Below are positions 17,379-26,207 of a DNA stretch of 49,190 nt, piece by piece. Below the pieces are notes generated by a model that saw nothing but the letters and a program-made list of their open reading frames with translations, searched no databases and was not told the DNA's origin. The stretch covers positions 1 to 49,190 of the forward strand of contig CAXRGH010000263.1 of NCBI GenBank assembly GCA_964230195.1, written 5' to 3'. This stretch comes from CAXRGH01 sp964230195. Its GTDB lineage: Bacteria > Pseudomonadota > Gammaproteobacteria > Enterobacterales > Alteromonadaceae. The translations under genes were made by a program, and so were the position numbers. How positions within the stretch are numbered: position 1 is the first letter of the stretch; every line of letters begins with the position of its first letter.

Positions 17379-18333
17379 CTTTTGGACGATTTGGATTTCG
17401 GTAATCACCCTAGGTTTGATTATCGGTTGTGTCTTTCTTCTTCGTTGGACATCTCAAAACAACGCCGGTGTAAAAGAAGGCGAGGCAATGTCTCATGAGT
17501 TTGATGGCATTGTAGAAATGAACAACGGCCTCCCCAAGTGGTGGGTCATTATGTTCTACGCTACTGTAGTCTGGGGTTTCTTATATTTCTTGTTGTATCC
17601 GGGACTTGGTTCTTACAAGGGCCTACTTGGCTGGGAAAGCTCTAATCAGGATATCCGTTCACTTGCAGAGTCGAAACAAGCAACTCTGGAGGATATAGCC
17701 AACGGAAACCTTAACCAGTATGCGCTTGAATTAGATAACGCAGAGAAATTTTATTCACCAATATTTAAAGGGTACGCTGCGAAGGGAATAGATGCCCTGC
17801 TCCAAGATGAGGACGCATTGCAAGTTGGGCAAAGACTCTACATGCAAAACTGCTCTCAGTGCCACGGTAATGATGCACGCGGTAACATGCAAGGCGGATT
17901 CCCTAACCTAACGGATAAAGACTGGCTTTACGGCGGCGAGTTTGATCACATTAAAACGACCCTCATTGGTGGACGTTCTGGTGTGATGCCGGCATGGAAA
18001 GACACCCTTGGAGAGCAAGGCGTCAAAGAGGTTGTGACCTACGCACTGTCATTGAGTGGTAGACCGAACCTTGACCCTCAACTTGTTGACGCTGGTAAAG
18101 CGAAGTTTGCTGCCTGTGCAGCTTGCCACGGTGCCGACGGTACCGGTAACATAGCAATGGGCGCTCCAAATCTTACTGATAATATCTGGTTGTACGGTGG
18201 CAGTGAGCAAGCCGTTATGGATACCGTGTTATATGGTCGTAACGGTGTTATGCCAGCGTGGAAAGAGATTTTGGGTGAAGACAAAATCCATGTTGTTAGC
18301 GCGTACATTTACAGCTTGTCTAACAGCCAGTAA
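17371..18333 (+). CDS. ccoP: cbb3-type cytochrome c oxidase subunit III
   Basis: Diheme cytochrome c subunit that passes electrons from the bc1 complex or soluble cytochromes to CcoN. The 320 residues have two N-terminal membrane segments (about 5-25 and 57-77), the conserved DGIVEMNNGLPKWW between them, and two heme c sites, CSQCH (161-165) and CAACH (249-253), each followed by an LTD.xWLYGG module. The two modules resemble each other, as expected for a duplicated cytochrome domain. It ends the ccoNOQP unit; a terminator follows. Confidence 0.98.
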   Translation: MSSFWTIWISVITLGLIIGCVFLLRWTSQNNAGVKEGEAMSHEFDGIVEMNNGLPKWWVIMFYATVVWGFLYFLLYPGLGSYKGLLGWESSNQDIRSLAESKQATLEDIANGNLNQYALELDNAEKFYSPIFKGYAAKGIDALLQDEDALQVGQRLYMQNCSQCHGNDARGNMQGGFPNLTDKDWLYGGEFDHIKTTLIGGRSGVMPAWKDTLGEQGVKEVVTYALSLSGRPNLDPQLVDAGKAKFAACAACHGADGTGNIAMGAPNLTDNIWLYGGSEQAVMDTVLYGRNGVMPAWKEILGEDKIHVVSAYIYSLSNSQ

Positions 18334-18356
18334 ACTCTGGTTGAGATATCATCACG

Positions 18357-18385
18357 AAGCCTCGTTTTGACGGGGCTTTTTTATT
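18357..18385 (+). terminator. Rho-independent terminator after ccoP
   Basis: An 8-bp stem (AAGCCTCG / CGGGGCTT with one G-T pair) around a TTTTGA loop, followed by a T-run. It lies between ccoP and the ccoH-type gene and so divides the structural genes from the assembly genes; partial read-through is likely because the next ribosome site starts within 10 bases. Confidence 0.8.
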
Positions 18386-18407
18386 GCACAGAGGAACGGA
18401 AATAAAG

Positions 18408-18899
18408 ATGTCTGAATTTGATTCTAAACCTTGGTACAAGCAGGCATGGCCATGGGTATTGATCTCCCTCCCCATCATTTCAGTGATCGTTAATATGGTG
18501 CTTATTAGCCTCGCGTTAGATACTGAAGATACGCTTGTAGTAGATGATTATTACAAGAAGGGTAAAGGGATCAATCAAGAGTTGTCGCGTGTTGAATATG
18601 CTAAACGATTGGGGGTTGACCTCGAAATTAACATTCGCGATACATCAGTTGAACTTATTTTTCTTGATTACGAACCTACGGACCGAACAGCATTGACCTT
18701 AAGCTTGCGTCATAAAACCCTTGCCAGTAAAGATCAAATTATCGCCCTCACCTCAGATGCGAGCGGCGTATACCGAGGAAAACTCAAGTCAGTACCCGTT
18801 GGCAAGTGGAGTATCACGGTGGAGCCATTCGATAAGCAATGGAAAGTTCAAGAGACTCGTGTCATTGCCAACAACAGTCAACTTCGGTTAACACCATAA
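18408..18899 (+). CDS. ccoH: FixH/CcoH family cbb3 oxidase assembly protein
   Basis: FixH-type proteins have one membrane helix and a periplasmic beta domain and are needed for stable assembly of cbb3 oxidase. The ATG at 18408 gives 163 residues and is preceded by AGAGGA; an upstream TTG in frame is less likely. The N-terminus has the family pattern PWYKQAWPWVLISLPIISVI, then VDDYYKKGKGINQELSR, a segment typical of FixH. Next to ccoI with 7 bases between them. Confidence 0.9.
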   Translation: MSEFDSKPWYKQAWPWVLISLPIISVIVNMVLISLALDTEDTLVVDDYYKKGKGINQELSRVEYAKRLGVDLEINIRDTSVELIFLDYEPTDRTALTLSLRHKTLASKDQIIALTSDASGVYRGKLKSVPVGKWSITVEPFDKQWKVQETRVIANNSQLRLTP

Positions 18900-18906
18900 G
18901 GTCATC

Positions 18907-21303
18907 ATGAGCCAGGATCGTCAACACTGTTACCATTGTGACTTGCCGATACCCAATGGTACTGAGTTAACCACAGAAATTTTTGGTGAACCAAGAAAGA
19001 TGTGTTGTCCTGGCTGCCAAGCAGTCAGCCAAGCAATTGTTGATAATCAGTTGGATGACTATTACCGTTTCCGTACTGAACCAGCGGTAAAAGCTGACGA
19101 GCAGCATGGCGATATACTATCGCAACTAACCCTATTTGATGATCCCAGTGTTCAAGAAGAATTCGTCAGTGATTTGAATGATGAGAAGATAGTCCAACTG
19201 AGTATTGATGGCATTAGTTGTTCAGCTTGTGGGTGGCTAATCGAAAAGAAATTATCTCAAGTTCCTGGATTAAAACGGGTCGCTGTCAATGTTTCTGCGC
19301 AACGCGCGACACTCACGTGGGATGACACATTGGTCACCTTGAGTCAATTACTTACGGTAATTGACAGTATCGGCTATCATGCTCGTCCATTTCAGCCAGA
19401 CAAACAAGAAGCCAATTATTCAGCGACTAATAAAGCCTATTTAAAACGTTTGGGGCTGTCTGGATTAATGACAATGCAAGTCATGATGCTCGCTATTGGA
19501 CTCTATTTCAGTTTGTTCGGGTATATTGATCCCGATACACGACGTTTCTTCCATTACATCAGCCTCCTGCTATCGATTCCGGTTGTGACCTATTCAGCAG
19601 TCCCATTCTATCAAGGTGCTTTTCGGGCTATTAAAAATGGTACTGTTAACATGGATGTGCCTATTGTCATAGCAACGATTGGGGGATTCATTGCGAGTTG
19701 TTACACCACCATCACTGACCATGGCACTGTATACTTTGAATCGATATGTATGTTCATATTTCTGCTGTTGGTTAGTCGTTACGTGGAACACAAATCGCGA
19801 GCGCGAGCAACAGAGCTTTCATCGAATAGTATGAAGCATGTTCCCATCACGGCTACCCGTGTTGCTCATGACGGTAGCTACACTCCCTGCCCTGCCAAAC
19901 AGTTGAACATTGGTGATATTATTCTCGTGAAACCCGGGGACACGATACCTGCAGACGCAGTTGTTACTTCAGGAAATAGTGAAGTTGATGAATCCATGCT
20001 CACCGGTGAATTTTCTCCCGTCATCAAAGAGAAAGGCTCACCCGTCTATGGCGGAACCATTAACCACGCTGGCAGTATCGAATGTCGTGTAGAGACACCA
20101 TTAAAGGATGCTTTGGTGAACCAAATTATGCGACTACAAGAGCTTGCATTAGCAAACAAACCAGCAATTTCACAGTTTGCTGATAACTTTAGCCGCTACT
20201 TTGTTGTTGCCGTTCTCATCATAGCAGCGTGTAGCACCCTCTATTGGTATCTTACGGAGCCAACATTAGCACTTCCCGTTGCCATTGCCGTTCTGGTGGC
20301 GACCTGTCCGTGTGCACTAGGTTTAGCAACCCCTGTTGCCCTTACTTGCGGCATGGCTCGCCTAAGTAGTCACGGTATTCTTGTGAAAAACGCTGACACA
20401 TTAGAGACCATAAATCAGGTCAAGCATGTTGTTTTTGACAAAACTGGCACACTCACAAATGGCGACTTTAACCTTATTGATTGGCGTAACCATAGCACCT
20501 TACGCGATGAACAAGTGCTGTCTATTGTTGCCAGTATTGAAAGTGTTTCAGAGCATCCTATTGCCAAAGCGCTCAGCTCGTTGAGTGAATCGAAGACCAA
20601 GCCGTTAGAACCAGAAGTTACCGTAGGACAAGGGATAAGTGGTCGTGTTGACGATATAAAATACTACGTTGGTTCCCGGAAGTTCATCGCAAAACATCAT
20701 GATTTGAGCCAAAGCTCAATTCCTTCAACGCACCAAGTTATTCTCGCGTCTGCTCGCGAAATACTCGGAAGCTTTGAACTCAAAGATAAGATTAAGCCTG
20801 GTAGTACTGAGCTCGTTAAGCAACTGTCTCCTCGCGAATGTAGCATTTTAAGTGGTGACACCCGTGAAAACGTTGAAGACATTGCGAGCCAACTTGGTAT
20901 TCATGAATACAAGGCGCACGCATCACCAGAGGACAAACTCAACACTATCCAAGCAATGCAGCATAACAACTCAACGGTTATGATGGTTGGCGATGGTATC
21001 AACGATGCGCCAACGTTATCGGCTGCAAACGTCTCGGTAGCGATTGGCGGCTCCACGGATTTAGCACGAAGTGCAGCAGATATTATTTGTTTAGATAATC
21101 GTTTAAACGCACTACCCACGCTATTTGAGTCATCATTAAAAGTGAGTAAAACCATTAAACAAAACATCGGCTGGGCAATTGGCTACAACCTGTGCGTTCT
21201 GCCATTGGCAGTATCTGGTATACTCTCTCCCTGGGTTGCCGTGATTGGAATGTCATTGAGTTCAATCATTGTCGTCTCAAATTCCGTCAGATTGCTGCGC
21301 TAG
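18907..21303 (+). CDS. ccoI: Copper-transporting P1B ATPase CcoI
   Basis: Exports copper for assembly of the CuB centre of cbb3 oxidase. The 798 residues show an N-terminal Cys-rich metal-binding segment (C8, C11, C33, C34, C37), a heavy-metal-associated domain with CSAC at 105-108, eight membrane segments, the actuator region ending in MLTGE, the transport motif CPC at 467-469, the phosphorylated aspartate D511 (DKTGT), SEHPIAKAL, and GDGINDAP in the hinge. The N-terminal zinc-finger-like segment distinguishes CcoI/FixI from housekeeping CopA. Confidence 0.96.
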   Translation: MSQDRQHCYHCDLPIPNGTELTTEIFGEPRKMCCPGCQAVSQAIVDNQLDDYYRFRTEPAVKADEQHGDILSQLTLFDDPSVQEEFVSDLNDEKIVQLSIDGISCSACGWLIEKKLSQVPGLKRVAVNVSAQRATLTWDDTLVTLSQLLTVIDSIGYHARPFQPDKQEANYSATNKAYLKRLGLSGLMTMQVMMLAIGLYFSLFGYIDPDTRRFFHYISLLLSIPVVTYSAVPFYQGAFRAIKNGTVNMDVPIVIATIGGFIASCYTTITDHGTVYFESICMFIFLLLVSRYVEHKSRARATELSSNSMKHVPITATRVAHDGSYTPCPAKQLNIGDIILVKPGDTIPADAVVTSGNSEVDESMLTGEFSPVIKEKGSPVYGGTINHAGSIECRVETPLKDALVNQIMRLQELALANKPAISQFADNFSRYFVVAVLIIAACSTLYWYLTEPTLALPVAIAVLVATCPCALGLATPVALTCGMARLSSHGILVKNADTLETINQVKHVVFDKTGTLTNGDFNLIDWRNHSTLRDEQVLSIVASIESVSEHPIAKALSSLSESKTKPLEPEVTVGQGISGRVDDIKYYVGSRKFIAKHHDLSQSSIPSTHQVILASAREILGSFELKDKIKPGSTELVKQLSPRECSILSGDTRENVEDIASQLGIHEYKAHASPEDKLNTIQAMQHNNSTVMMVGDGINDAPTLSAANVSVAIGGSTDLARSAADIICLDNRLNALPTLFESSLKVSKTIKQNIGWAIGYNLCVLPLAVSGILSPWVAVIGMSLSSIIVVSNSVRLLR

Positions 21304-21311
21304 GAGACCGT

Positions 21312-21500
21312 TTGAACATCATCTACATTTTAATTCCGTTGGCGATCCTGATTGTGATTATTGCAGTCGCTATTTTCTTTTGGGCTGTGCGTTCAAACCA
21401 ATTTGAGGATTTAGAAAGACACGGCTACAGCATCTTATTTGATGACGACGTTAAGAAACCTAACGCTTGTGAGTCAAAAGAGGACAACAATGATCACTGA
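21312..21500 (+). CDS. ccoS: cbb3-type oxidase assembly protein CcoS
   Basis: A 62-residue protein with one membrane segment (LIPLAILIVIIAVAIFFWAV) and the family motif RSNQFEDLERHGYSILFDDD. It is required for cofactor insertion into cbb3 oxidase in studied species. The start is a TTG at 21312, placed by AGGAG at 21302-21306 (which overlaps the ccoI stop); no ATG is available. Its 3' end overlaps the next gene by 11 bases. Confidence 0.93.
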   Translation: MNIIYILIPLAILIVIIAVAIFFWAVRSNQFEDLERHGYSILFDDDVKKPNACESKEDNNDH

Positions 21501-22152
21501 TTTGTGGTTTTTCACCGCTTTTTTGATGGGGCTTGCGGGAAGTGTTCATTGTGTAGGCATGTGCGGTGGCGTTGCAACTGCGTTGACCTACGCTATCCCC
21601 AAAGGGGCCGCTCCGCTACCTTTTCATCTTATGTACAATCTGGGGCGCCTATTCAGTTACACGCTGGCAGGAGCACTTGTGGGACTCATGGGAATGGGCG
21701 CACGTGGGGTGCTTCCAATGCCAGTGACCGTTTTAGGCACATTGAGTGGCCTTTTCTTAGTGATGTTGGCGGCCTACCTCGGACAATGGTGGAACGGCCT
21801 GAGTTATCTTGAGCGGTTGGGACAACACGCATGGCGCTTTGTTTCCCCGTTTGCAAAGCGATTTATCCCCTTCACACACCCTGTTTATGCGCTACCCTAT
21901 GGCGTTATTTGGGGTTGGTTACCGTGCGGATTAGTCTATTCAGCACTGACTTGGAGTGTAACCATGGATAACCCACTCAACTCAAGTTTAGTCATGTTAG
22001 CGTTTGGTCTAGGCACTCTTCCAAGCTTGATTACTGCCGGGTTGGGTAGTACTTGGTTAAAACAGACGATGCAACACAGTTTTATTAGACAATCTTTTGC
22101 CTTGCTTATGCTGTGCTTTGGTCTTTGGACCTTGTACATGCATTTGGCTTAA
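21490..22152 (+). CDS. TauE/SafE-like (UreH domain) membrane protein
   Basis: A 220-residue protein with six or so hydrophobic segments. The start at 21490 gives MITDLWFFTAFLMGLAGSVH followed by CVGMCGG, the Cys-containing motif of the sulfite exporter/UreH-like group that is regularly found after ccoS. A second motif WLPCGLVYSAL occurs near residue 145. Members of this group near cbb3 genes are thought to help copper or redox handling during oxidase assembly; the substrate is not known. A 179-base gap follows, where relatives carry the fnr regulator. Confidence 0.85.
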   Translation: MITDLWFFTAFLMGLAGSVHCVGMCGGVATALTYAIPKGAAPLPFHLMYNLGRLFSYTLAGALVGLMGMGARGVLPMPVTVLGTLSGLFLVMLAAYLGQWWNGLSYLERLGQHAWRFVSPFAKRFIPFTHPVYALPYGVIWGWLPCGLVYSALTWSVTMDNPLNSSLVMLAFGLGTLPSLITAGLGSTWLKQTMQHSFIRQSFALLMLCFGLWTLYMHLA

Positions 22153-22331
22153 CGAATATATTTCTCCTCTTCATTTATCACAATCTTTTCTCTGTAGACG
22201 TGACTCTCCTCTGTTACGCGAGCAAAGTGATTTCGATATTTCCGCTTCAATTGAGGATTTTTTAATCAGTTTTTTGGCGTTATTTTCATTCTGTTTGTAC
22301 ACTTAAAAGAGGTAACTACTCGAGGTGTATT

Positions 22332-23264
22332 ATGCAACATCATCATAAATTACTCGCTGTAATTGATCCTTCTCAAGAGCACCAGCGCGGTTTAGCTAGA
22401 GCTGTTGAACTTGCAGAAAAAACGGATTCCAGTATCACAGCACTATTAGTCATTTACGATTTATCGTTTGAAGTCAGTACCTTGCTCTCCAGTGCAGAAC
22501 GAGAAAAAATGCGAGAATCCTATGTAGATAATGCCACTGATTGGTTAAATAACGTGGTGTTACTTCATAATATGGATCAGACCTGCAGCATTGATATTAA
22601 AGTTATCTGGCACAAGCGGCCATTCGAAGCCATCCTCCACGAAGCGACTCACGCACATTATGACATGGTGATAAAGGGCACTCACAAGCATGACAAGCTT
22701 CAGTCATTTATCTTTACCCCCACCGATTGGCATTTAATGCGAAAGGCACACATCCCAGTGCTAATGGTTAAAGAGCACCCTTGGCCCGAAAAAGGCAATA
22801 TTGTCGCCGCGATTAATGCTGGCGCAAATGATAACGAGCACAAACTATTGAATGAGAAGATTTGCGAAACTACGTTACAGTTCACAGAACTATTGAATGC
22901 AAACAGTCATTTAGTCAATGCATTCCCTCGCCCACCAATGAATATCGCGATTGAAATCCCAGAGTTCGATCCCAGTGATTACACCAGCACGTTAAAAGAT
23001 AATCATCAAGATGCGCTAGAGACTATGGCAAGCCGCCATCACATCGACAAAACACTGTGTCACGCGGAGGAAGGACAGGTTGAAGATGTGCTGCCCGATA
23101 TTACCCAGAGCCTTGATGCAGAACTGTTGATTATTGGAAACGTGGGACGTGAAGGCCTGTCGGCAGCTTTTGTTGGTAATACCGCTGAACACATTATTGA
23201 TAACGTGGCGTGTGATGTATTATCCATCCGTCCTGATTGTGAGCAAATACAATTTCATGCGTAA
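22332..23264 (+). CDS. uspE: Universal stress protein UspE, tandem-domain
   Basis: Cytoplasmic protein of 310 residues with two universal stress domains, roughly residues 1-150 and 155-305. The second ends in LLIIGNVGREGLSAAFVGNTAEHIIDNVACDVLSI, a Usp-type nucleotide-site pattern (G-x2-G-x9-GNTAE). E. coli UspE (316 residues) is linked to motility and stress survival. It has its own leader of 179 bases and a strong terminator, so it is probably a single-gene unit. Confidence 0.93.
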   Translation: MQHHHKLLAVIDPSQEHQRGLARAVELAEKTDSSITALLVIYDLSFEVSTLLSSAEREKMRESYVDNATDWLNNVVLLHNMDQTCSIDIKVIWHKRPFEAILHEATHAHYDMVIKGTHKHDKLQSFIFTPTDWHLMRKAHIPVLMVKEHPWPEKGNIVAAINAGANDNEHKLLNEKICETTLQFTELLNANSHLVNAFPRPPMNIAIEIPEFDPSDYTSTLKDNHQDALETMASRHHIDKTLCHAEEGQVEDVLPDITQSLDAELLIIGNVGREGLSAAFVGNTAEHIIDNVACDVLSIRPDCEQIQFHA

Positions 23265-23330
23265 TTGGTCAAACTGCTATTCGTTCAAGAGGTTTTAAAC
23301 CTGAATATAGACATTTGTTAAGGTAATCTA

Positions 23331-23358
23331 AAGGCGGTTCACAGGGAACCGCCTTTTC
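23331..23358 (+). terminator. Rho-independent terminator after uspE
   Basis: Perfect 11-bp stem AAAGGCGGTTC / GAACCGCCTTT around an ACAGG loop, followed by T. It lies 66 bases after the uspE stop. Confidence 0.9.
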
Positions 23359-23601
23359 GTTTAATGAAACCGTAAGTTCAATCGAATGATATTCTCAGTT
23401 TACTGATGTTGCGCCAGTTTGGATTATATGCAAATGAAGCTCATGGAGAACCGAAGGGCTTAGATAAGCGAAAATCAACCGTTGATTAGATTCAAATAAC
23501 TGAGCGCAGAAACGCACTGTAATTGAAATGGTCTAGAAGCAGTTAGCCACTACCCACGACTAACACTGGAAATGGTCTAGCAGGCAGGTCTAATTAACAA
23601 A
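23359..23601. other. Intergenic stretch with a 12-base direct repeat
   Basis: Between the convergent terminators of uspE and ttcA I see no gene. GAAATGGTCTAG occurs twice, at 23525-23536 and 23569-23580. Nothing else here is recognisable. Confidence 0.5.
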
Positions 23602-23624
23602 GGGGCAGATAGTCCATCTACCCC
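23602..23624 (-). terminator. Probable terminator after ttcA
   Basis: Read on the minus strand, GGGGTAGAT / ATCTGCCCC pair around a 5-base loop with one mismatch, followed by TTTGTT. It begins 22 bases after the ttcA stop. Confidence 0.6.
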
Positions 23625-23646
23625 AAACGGTTCAAGTTTTGCGGTT

Positions 23647-24501
23647 TTATTGGTAAGTCACTGAAAGGTCAATGAGATTTGAATACGCCACTTCCGGTCC
23701 CGAATGTTCATATTCTGCTCTAGGGCTTGAACGATCAATCGTCAAATCACTAAAGTTGAATAGTTCATCATCAGCCAATTGACTTGGACTGACGTTACGC
23801 GTGCTGTTGAAGATGTTTTCAATGCGGCCTGGCGTTTTCTCATCCCAATCCACTAGCATAGACTTAACCACTTTACGCTGTAAATTCTCCTGGGAACCAC
23901 ACAGATTGCACGGAATGATTGGATATTGTTGAGTTTCCGCAAACGCTGCAATGTCTTTCTCGCGGCAATACGTCAAAGGTCTTATCACAACATTTCGGCC
24001 ATCGTCACTTAATAGCTTTGGTGGCATTGATTTCATCTTTCCATTGTTGAACATATTCAAAAAGAGTGTTTCTACTGCGTCATCCATATGGTGACCAAGT
24101 GCGATCTTTGTTGCGTTTATTTCTTCTGCGAAGGTATAAAGCGTACCTCGGCGCAAGCGAGAACAGAGTGAACACGTTGTTTTCCCTTCTGGCACCTTCT
24201 CTTTGACAATGGAATAGGTGTCTTTATCAATAATGTAATAATCAATCCCACGTGCTTCTAAAAATTCAGGTAGTACGTGTTCCGGGAAGCCGGGTTGCTT
24301 CTGATCTAGGTTTACCGCAACGACACTAAAGTCAATGGGGGCAACTCGCTGCAGATGTAACAACATATCCAGCAAAGTGTACGAATCTTTACCACCGGAA
24401 AGACATACCATTACCTTGTCTCCCGCCTCTATCATATTGAAGTCAGTGACGGCTTTGGCCGTTTGCTTGCGCAGTTGTTTGGTTAGTTTCTCTTCTGTCA
24501 T
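23647..24501 (-). CDS. ttcA: tRNA 2-thiocytidine(32) synthetase
   Basis: Iron-sulfur enzyme that thiolates cytidine 32 in a subset of tRNAs using ATP. The PP-loop SGGKDS is at residues 35-40. Cluster cysteines are visible as C110/C113 (CSLC) and C198/C201 (CNLC). Length is 284 residues, shorter than E. coli (311) mostly at the ends. It often lies next to uspE/fnr in gammaproteobacteria, here in convergent orientation. Confidence 0.96.
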   Translation of the reverse strand: MTEEKLTKQLRKQTAKAVTDFNMIEAGDKVMVCLSGGKDSYTLLDMLLHLQRVAPIDFSVVAVNLDQKQPGFPEHVLPEFLEARGIDYYIIDKDTYSIVKEKVPEGKTTCSLCSRLRRGTLYTFAEEINATKIALGHHMDDAVETLFLNMFNNGKMKSMPPKLLSDDGRNVVIRPLTYCREKDIAAFAETQQYPIIPCNLCGSQENLQRKVVKSMLVDWDEKTPGRIENIFNSTRNVSPSQLADDELFNFSDLTIDRSSPRAEYEHSGPEVAYSNLIDLSVTYQ

Positions 24502-24620
24502 GATGATGTACTACACTCAGGTCTCGGTGACTCATAATTTTGCGCAGGAGTTTATCACATTACGGCGTAGAATGATAAATCACCAATCGAGCATTGCAGT
24601 ATTGGTGATTTGATACTGAG

Positions 24621-25277
24621 TTATCGTTGAATATTCGGCAGCACCTTCACTGGCTTAGATGGCAAGGTGACTGTGGTGGTAAGTTGCTGTAACCATAGAT
24701 GCTCTACAATCACTTGTTTTTGTTGGTAACTAATGCCTTGGACGTCAGATTGACTTTTCATCTGATGATAGGCTTTTAACGCGATATCTTCAGAGTTAAA
24801 CTGGAGCCTTAATCCATTATTTTTTGGCATAAGAAACGCCATCATACTTCCCATTGTTGAAAAAAAATTATCATATTGAACGCTAAGATAGTGTAATTTC
24901 TCAGGCGTATATTCTACTTGTAGATGCTGTGGCTTGGTCTCAATTGCAGAGGCTAAGGAACAAACCTGATCAGCCGGGTGCCCGTGACTACGTATCTTTG
25001 CACCAGCCCAATAGAGGGCCTTCTCCGACGGCACAGAAAAATACTTATCTTCCCCCACGACGATTGGTAAATCTTTTTTCTGAGTGTGGATATACAAGCT
25101 TTCAAAGGCACAAGGCTTACCCGTTTGTTCGTCGTTAAACCGAAATCTGAATTGTAGGGCTTCGGTACTTTCATCTTTAAGACGTTTTACGTTGGCGTAA
25201 AACACTTTATATTCAACATCAATGGCAAAGACTGGGATAGTAAGACATCCCAACAAACATAAAATTAGTGACCGCAC
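24621..25277 (-). CDS. DUF2987 exported protein
   Basis: A 218-residue protein with a signal peptide (MRSLILCLLGCLTIPVFAID, cleavage after VFA). The mature part begins VEYKVFYANVKRLKDES, which I recognise as the DUF2987 pattern found in Shewanella, Vibrio and Alteromonas relatives. It contains a pair of cysteines (PCAFES, VCSLASA) that may form a disulfide. Function is unknown. It starts with GTG, sharing one base with the stop codon of bax, so the two are translationally linked. Confidence 0.75.
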   Translation of the reverse strand: MRSLILCLLGCLTIPVFAIDVEYKVFYANVKRLKDESTEALQFRFRFNDEQTGKPCAFESLYIHTQKKDLPIVVGEDKYFSVPSEKALYWAGAKIRSHGHPADQVCSLASAIETKPQHLQVEYTPEKLHYLSVQYDNFFSTMGSMMAFLMPKNNGLRLQFNSEDIALKAYHQMKSQSDVQGISYQQKQVIVEHLWLQQLTTTVTLPSKPVKVLPNIQR

Positions 25278-26170
25278 TACATGTACTTCCTATTTGTTTT
25301 GAGCATAGACGTTAATTCGTCAACGTACGCTTGACCTCTTTGAGAGTAACTCATGATACCGGGTAGCAATAATTCAGCGACCAATGATGATTGATTAACC
25401 CGCAACTCGCTGCGTAAATCGCGAAATTCACTATAAGCTCGGTGGCGATTAAGCATTAGAAAATAGTAGTCTACCCCATCGGCCAAGTTGCTAAACTTGG
25501 CCACTTCATGGCTCGCTTTACCTTTTCGTTGCTTTGGAACAAAGCCACATCCTTTCTTGTAACACCATAAACCAAAAAAGTTGTATCCAGTTCGTGCAAA
25601 CCGCGAAGTCCCCCATGCAGACTCATTGGCTCCTTGCACCAACACCATTTCAAGCGGGATAACATCCACCCGTTTCAATAAAGCATCAATCGCTGCTAGC
25701 GGCAATTCGATAGAGGCCACGTAATAATCGGTTTGTAGGTTTTTTAACGCTTCAAGATTTTCAGAACTCAGCTGGCTTCCTTGCTTTATGCTAGCCCTCC
25801 ATTCTATTAGTTGATCGCGTTGTTGCAGTATTTGTTTATTTTTTGCCTCAACGGTAGGCTTCAAATATGCAAAAAACGCTTTTTTCTTTTCAATGACTGG
25901 CATTTCTGCAAATGTTGGAACTCGAGTAGTTTCAGGCAGCGTTTGTTCACCCACTGGTAACACCTTTTCGTCACTGTTTGTTTTTGAGTTTGTGATTTTA
26001 GATGTTTCAACCGACGTGATATCTACTCTGTCTATTGACGTTAATTCTGTCACTTGTTGTTTTTTAACTGAACTTGGTGCATTAGGATTCAGAAATGGAT
26101 ACACCAAACCAAACAAAAACAAACCGGCAACAACCACAAATATCAGCATTGTCATGGGCGACTGTTTCAT
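25277..26170 (-). CDS. bax: Bax-type glucosaminidase-domain protein
   Basis: Membrane-anchored or exported peptidoglycan hydrolase of the mannosyl-glycoprotein endo-beta-N-acetylglucosaminidase-like family. The 297 residues have an N-terminal hydrophobic segment (about 6-23) and a polar linker rich in Thr/Lys. The catalytic domain spans roughly residues 160-295, with QGANESAWGTSRFARTG containing the expected catalytic glutamate, then NFFGLWCY and GVDYYFLMLNRHRAY. Length is close to E. coli Bax (274). Tandem with DUF2987. Confidence 0.88.
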   Translation of the reverse strand: MKQSPMTMLIFVVVAGLFLFGLVYPFLNPNAPSSVKKQQVTELTSIDRVDITSVETSKITNSKTNSDEKVLPVGEQTLPETTRVPTFAEMPVIEKKKAFFAYLKPTVEAKNKQILQQRDQLIEWRASIKQGSQLSSENLEALKNLQTDYYVASIELPLAAIDALLKRVDVIPLEMVLVQGANESAWGTSRFARTGYNFFGLWCYKKGCGFVPKQRKGKASHEVAKFSNLADGVDYYFLMLNRHRAYSEFRDLRSELRVNQSSLVAELLLPGIMSYSQRGQAYVDELTSMLKTNRKYM

Positions 26171-26207
26171 TGATACTCCTATTTCACTACTCTTTTATTT
26201 GGATTCA

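Noticed and set aside
22097..22306. 69-codon frame bridging the TauE-like gene and the uspE leader
   Set aside because: More than a quarter overlaps the end of the TauE-like gene in another frame, there is no ribosome site, and the product does not resemble the C-terminus of FNR or any family.
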